This document shows positions 62,601 through 64,000 of a DNA stretch of 64,000 bases, one piece after another. Positions within the stretch are counted from its first letter, which is position 1, and each line of letters starts with the position of its first letter. A model generated the notes under the pieces. It was given only the letters and a program-made list of their open reading frames with translations. It did no database searches and was not told the DNA's origin. This DNA comes from Tanytarsus gracilentus (lineage: Eukaryota > Arthropoda > Insecta > Diptera > Chironomidae): contig JAXRKN010000039.1 in the NCBI GenBank assembly GCA_038502055.1, forward strand, positions 2,108,001 through 2,172,000, in the 5' to 3' direction. A program made the translations under genes and the position numbers.

Positions 62601-64000
62601 TAAATAAATATAACATCAATTTCACCCCGTCCAAGTCGAATATACATGCTGTGTGTACCACATAAGCGAGCTGCCGAATGTTATTATTTTTCACTCACGC
62701 TCGTGTCGTCTATTGAAATAGTTTTTTATGGGGAAAATTTGTGTGTAAATTTTTTTAGAAATTTTACAAATTTGGAATGTTCAAAAAATATTTAAGATTT
62801 TAAAATTTTCAGAGCTTTCAGTTTAAAATTTCCACAATATTTTTTTGTCTAAATCGCCCTCAGCTTGTTTTCGATTTTTTGTTGCAATAAACAATTTGCA
62901 AATGGTATTTTAAAGGCTTTCATTTTGGTATAGTGCAAGCATTAAAAATTTAATGCTTTTGATAGCTTTTATCGAACTGCTCTCTCACTCTGTCGATGAT
63001 GTACTTCTGCTCGTTCAGCATATGTTTATTCATCGTCGAGAGAGAATGATGAAAAAAATTGTGAAATTTTTAATTAAAACTTTTTTTTCGCTTGCGAAAT
63101 TCTTTTTCGTTTCCCTCCGCTGATGCTTTCGGCGCAATAGTTTGTGAACAAAAAATTCTTCATCTGACGTCTACGTTGGTTGAAGTTTATGCTTGTTTTA
63201 TATAAACATTGAAAATTTCTTACGTAAAATCCACGAGCAAATTATGTGAACATTCAAATCCAATAAACCTATTATTATGTTATAGACTACCCTATAATGT
63301 TATCAGCAGACTGCGAACAGCATTTTATGTATATTGGGGAGGAAGAGATTTTATGGCGTTTAATACTTTTGTGTATAATAAAAAATCATGATGATCATTT
63401 TGTACGGAAATATTTGCGAACACGCACACACAAACTGGTATGTAATATCGTCCTTGCGGCTTTAAGAGAAGGCGAAAAAAATTTATAAATTTACAAGAAG
63501 GTTAAAAAACTGTTCAAAAAGTTTGTCACCTTTTTTTTAAATTCAACCCTTTTTACCAAAAAATCTCAAACCCATAATCCAATTTTATTCCCATAAGGAT
63601 TCACGTTTTACCCTTTAAATTTTTATGAGATGAAAATAGCAACATTACGTACACGAAAAAGTTGAGAAAACTCAAAAGAAGTGTGCCATTGATATCGTGG
63701 CTGTATAGACATGATTTTTTCCTGACATTCTTTTGTTATGTCAACAGGTTTCGTAAAAACCTCTCTGTATTATATTTGATAAAATTAGCATAAAACGCGA
63801 TGCGGAACCTGCGTCAGGTGTAAAATTTAACGTTAAGTGCTAATATTTATGTAGTGCGCTCAGAAATTGCGAGTTGGGTAAATATTGTTTTATTAGCTTA
63901 CAGCATCATTGCCGAGTATGTGCCAAAAAGCTAAACTGGAAGTTGTGTTAAGTAGCTTAATATTTTTCTCTCACACTCTCGCATACGAGAAGCTCAAATT

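Larger units (their letters stand above)
48283..64000 (-). other. Presumed dystrophin intron, 15.7 kb or longer, no exon recognised
   Basis: I checked minus-strand frames for spectrin-like sequence and for other proteins on both strands and found none. Frames such as 49157-49498 plus, 57897-58214 minus and 54309-54545 minus are AT-driven and lack domain features. Large introns with alternative promoters are usual in fly dystrophin, so a further alternative first exon may be hidden. Contents noted: foldback elements and a poly-T tract. Confidence 0.55.

Noticed and set aside
1..64000. tRNA, rRNA, CRISPR, riboswitch or bacterial operon signals
   Set aside because: None seen; the window is eukaryotic chromosomal DNA, and I cannot run a covariance search to exclude small RNA genes.

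Overview
The window is AT-rich eukaryotic DNA with short spliced exons (canonical GT-AG, many introns of 50-110 bp), long introns and small non-coding transposons. The recognisable proteins are insect-like: a dystrophin resembling the fly protein, an IDLSRF/prohormone-4 neuropeptide precursor and a pair of small insect-type tetraspan proteins. I infer a dipteran, most likely a nematoceran (midge or gnat-like), but the species cannot be fixed from the sequence alone.

Layout: (1) 0.9-7.4 kb, minus strand: 5' part of a prohormone-4/IDLSRF-like precursor (signal peptide and IDLARLYGH peptide, LDL-receptor class A exon, 21-nt microexon); its 3' exons lie beyond base 1. (2) 7.4-13.9 kb: no gene seen. 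(3) 13.9-15.5 kb, minus strand: two tandem four-exon genes, each giving a 157-residue four-helix membrane protein, with identical 3' ends. (4) 18.6-21.7 kb, plus strand: two tandem kynureninase genes of bacterial type, each with one intron, at different positions. (5) 21.9-23.0 kb: a non-coding mobile element carrying about six copies of a 120-bp satellite. (6) 26.1-48.3 kb, minus strand: the 3' half of a dystrophin gene (last spectrin-like region, WW, EF-hand-like region, ZZ, coiled coils, C-terminus), with an internal alternative first exon at 34.6-35.0 kb for a short isoform. (7) 41.2-43.3 kb: a nest of non-coding transposons inside a dystrophin intron. (8) 48.3-64 kb: no exon recognised, presumably dystrophin intron, with a long poly-T tract and several ~100-bp foldback elements.

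The kynureninase pair and the dystrophin gene converge on the 21.7-26.1 kb interval. No operon-like cooperation is expected. The most notable content is the kynureninase pair: the protein sequences look like Pseudomonas-type kynureninase rather than the animal type, in an insect order usually described as lacking this enzyme. The two copies have different introns and different substrate-pocket residues. This makes an old horizontal transfer, duplication and domestication the leading hypothesis.
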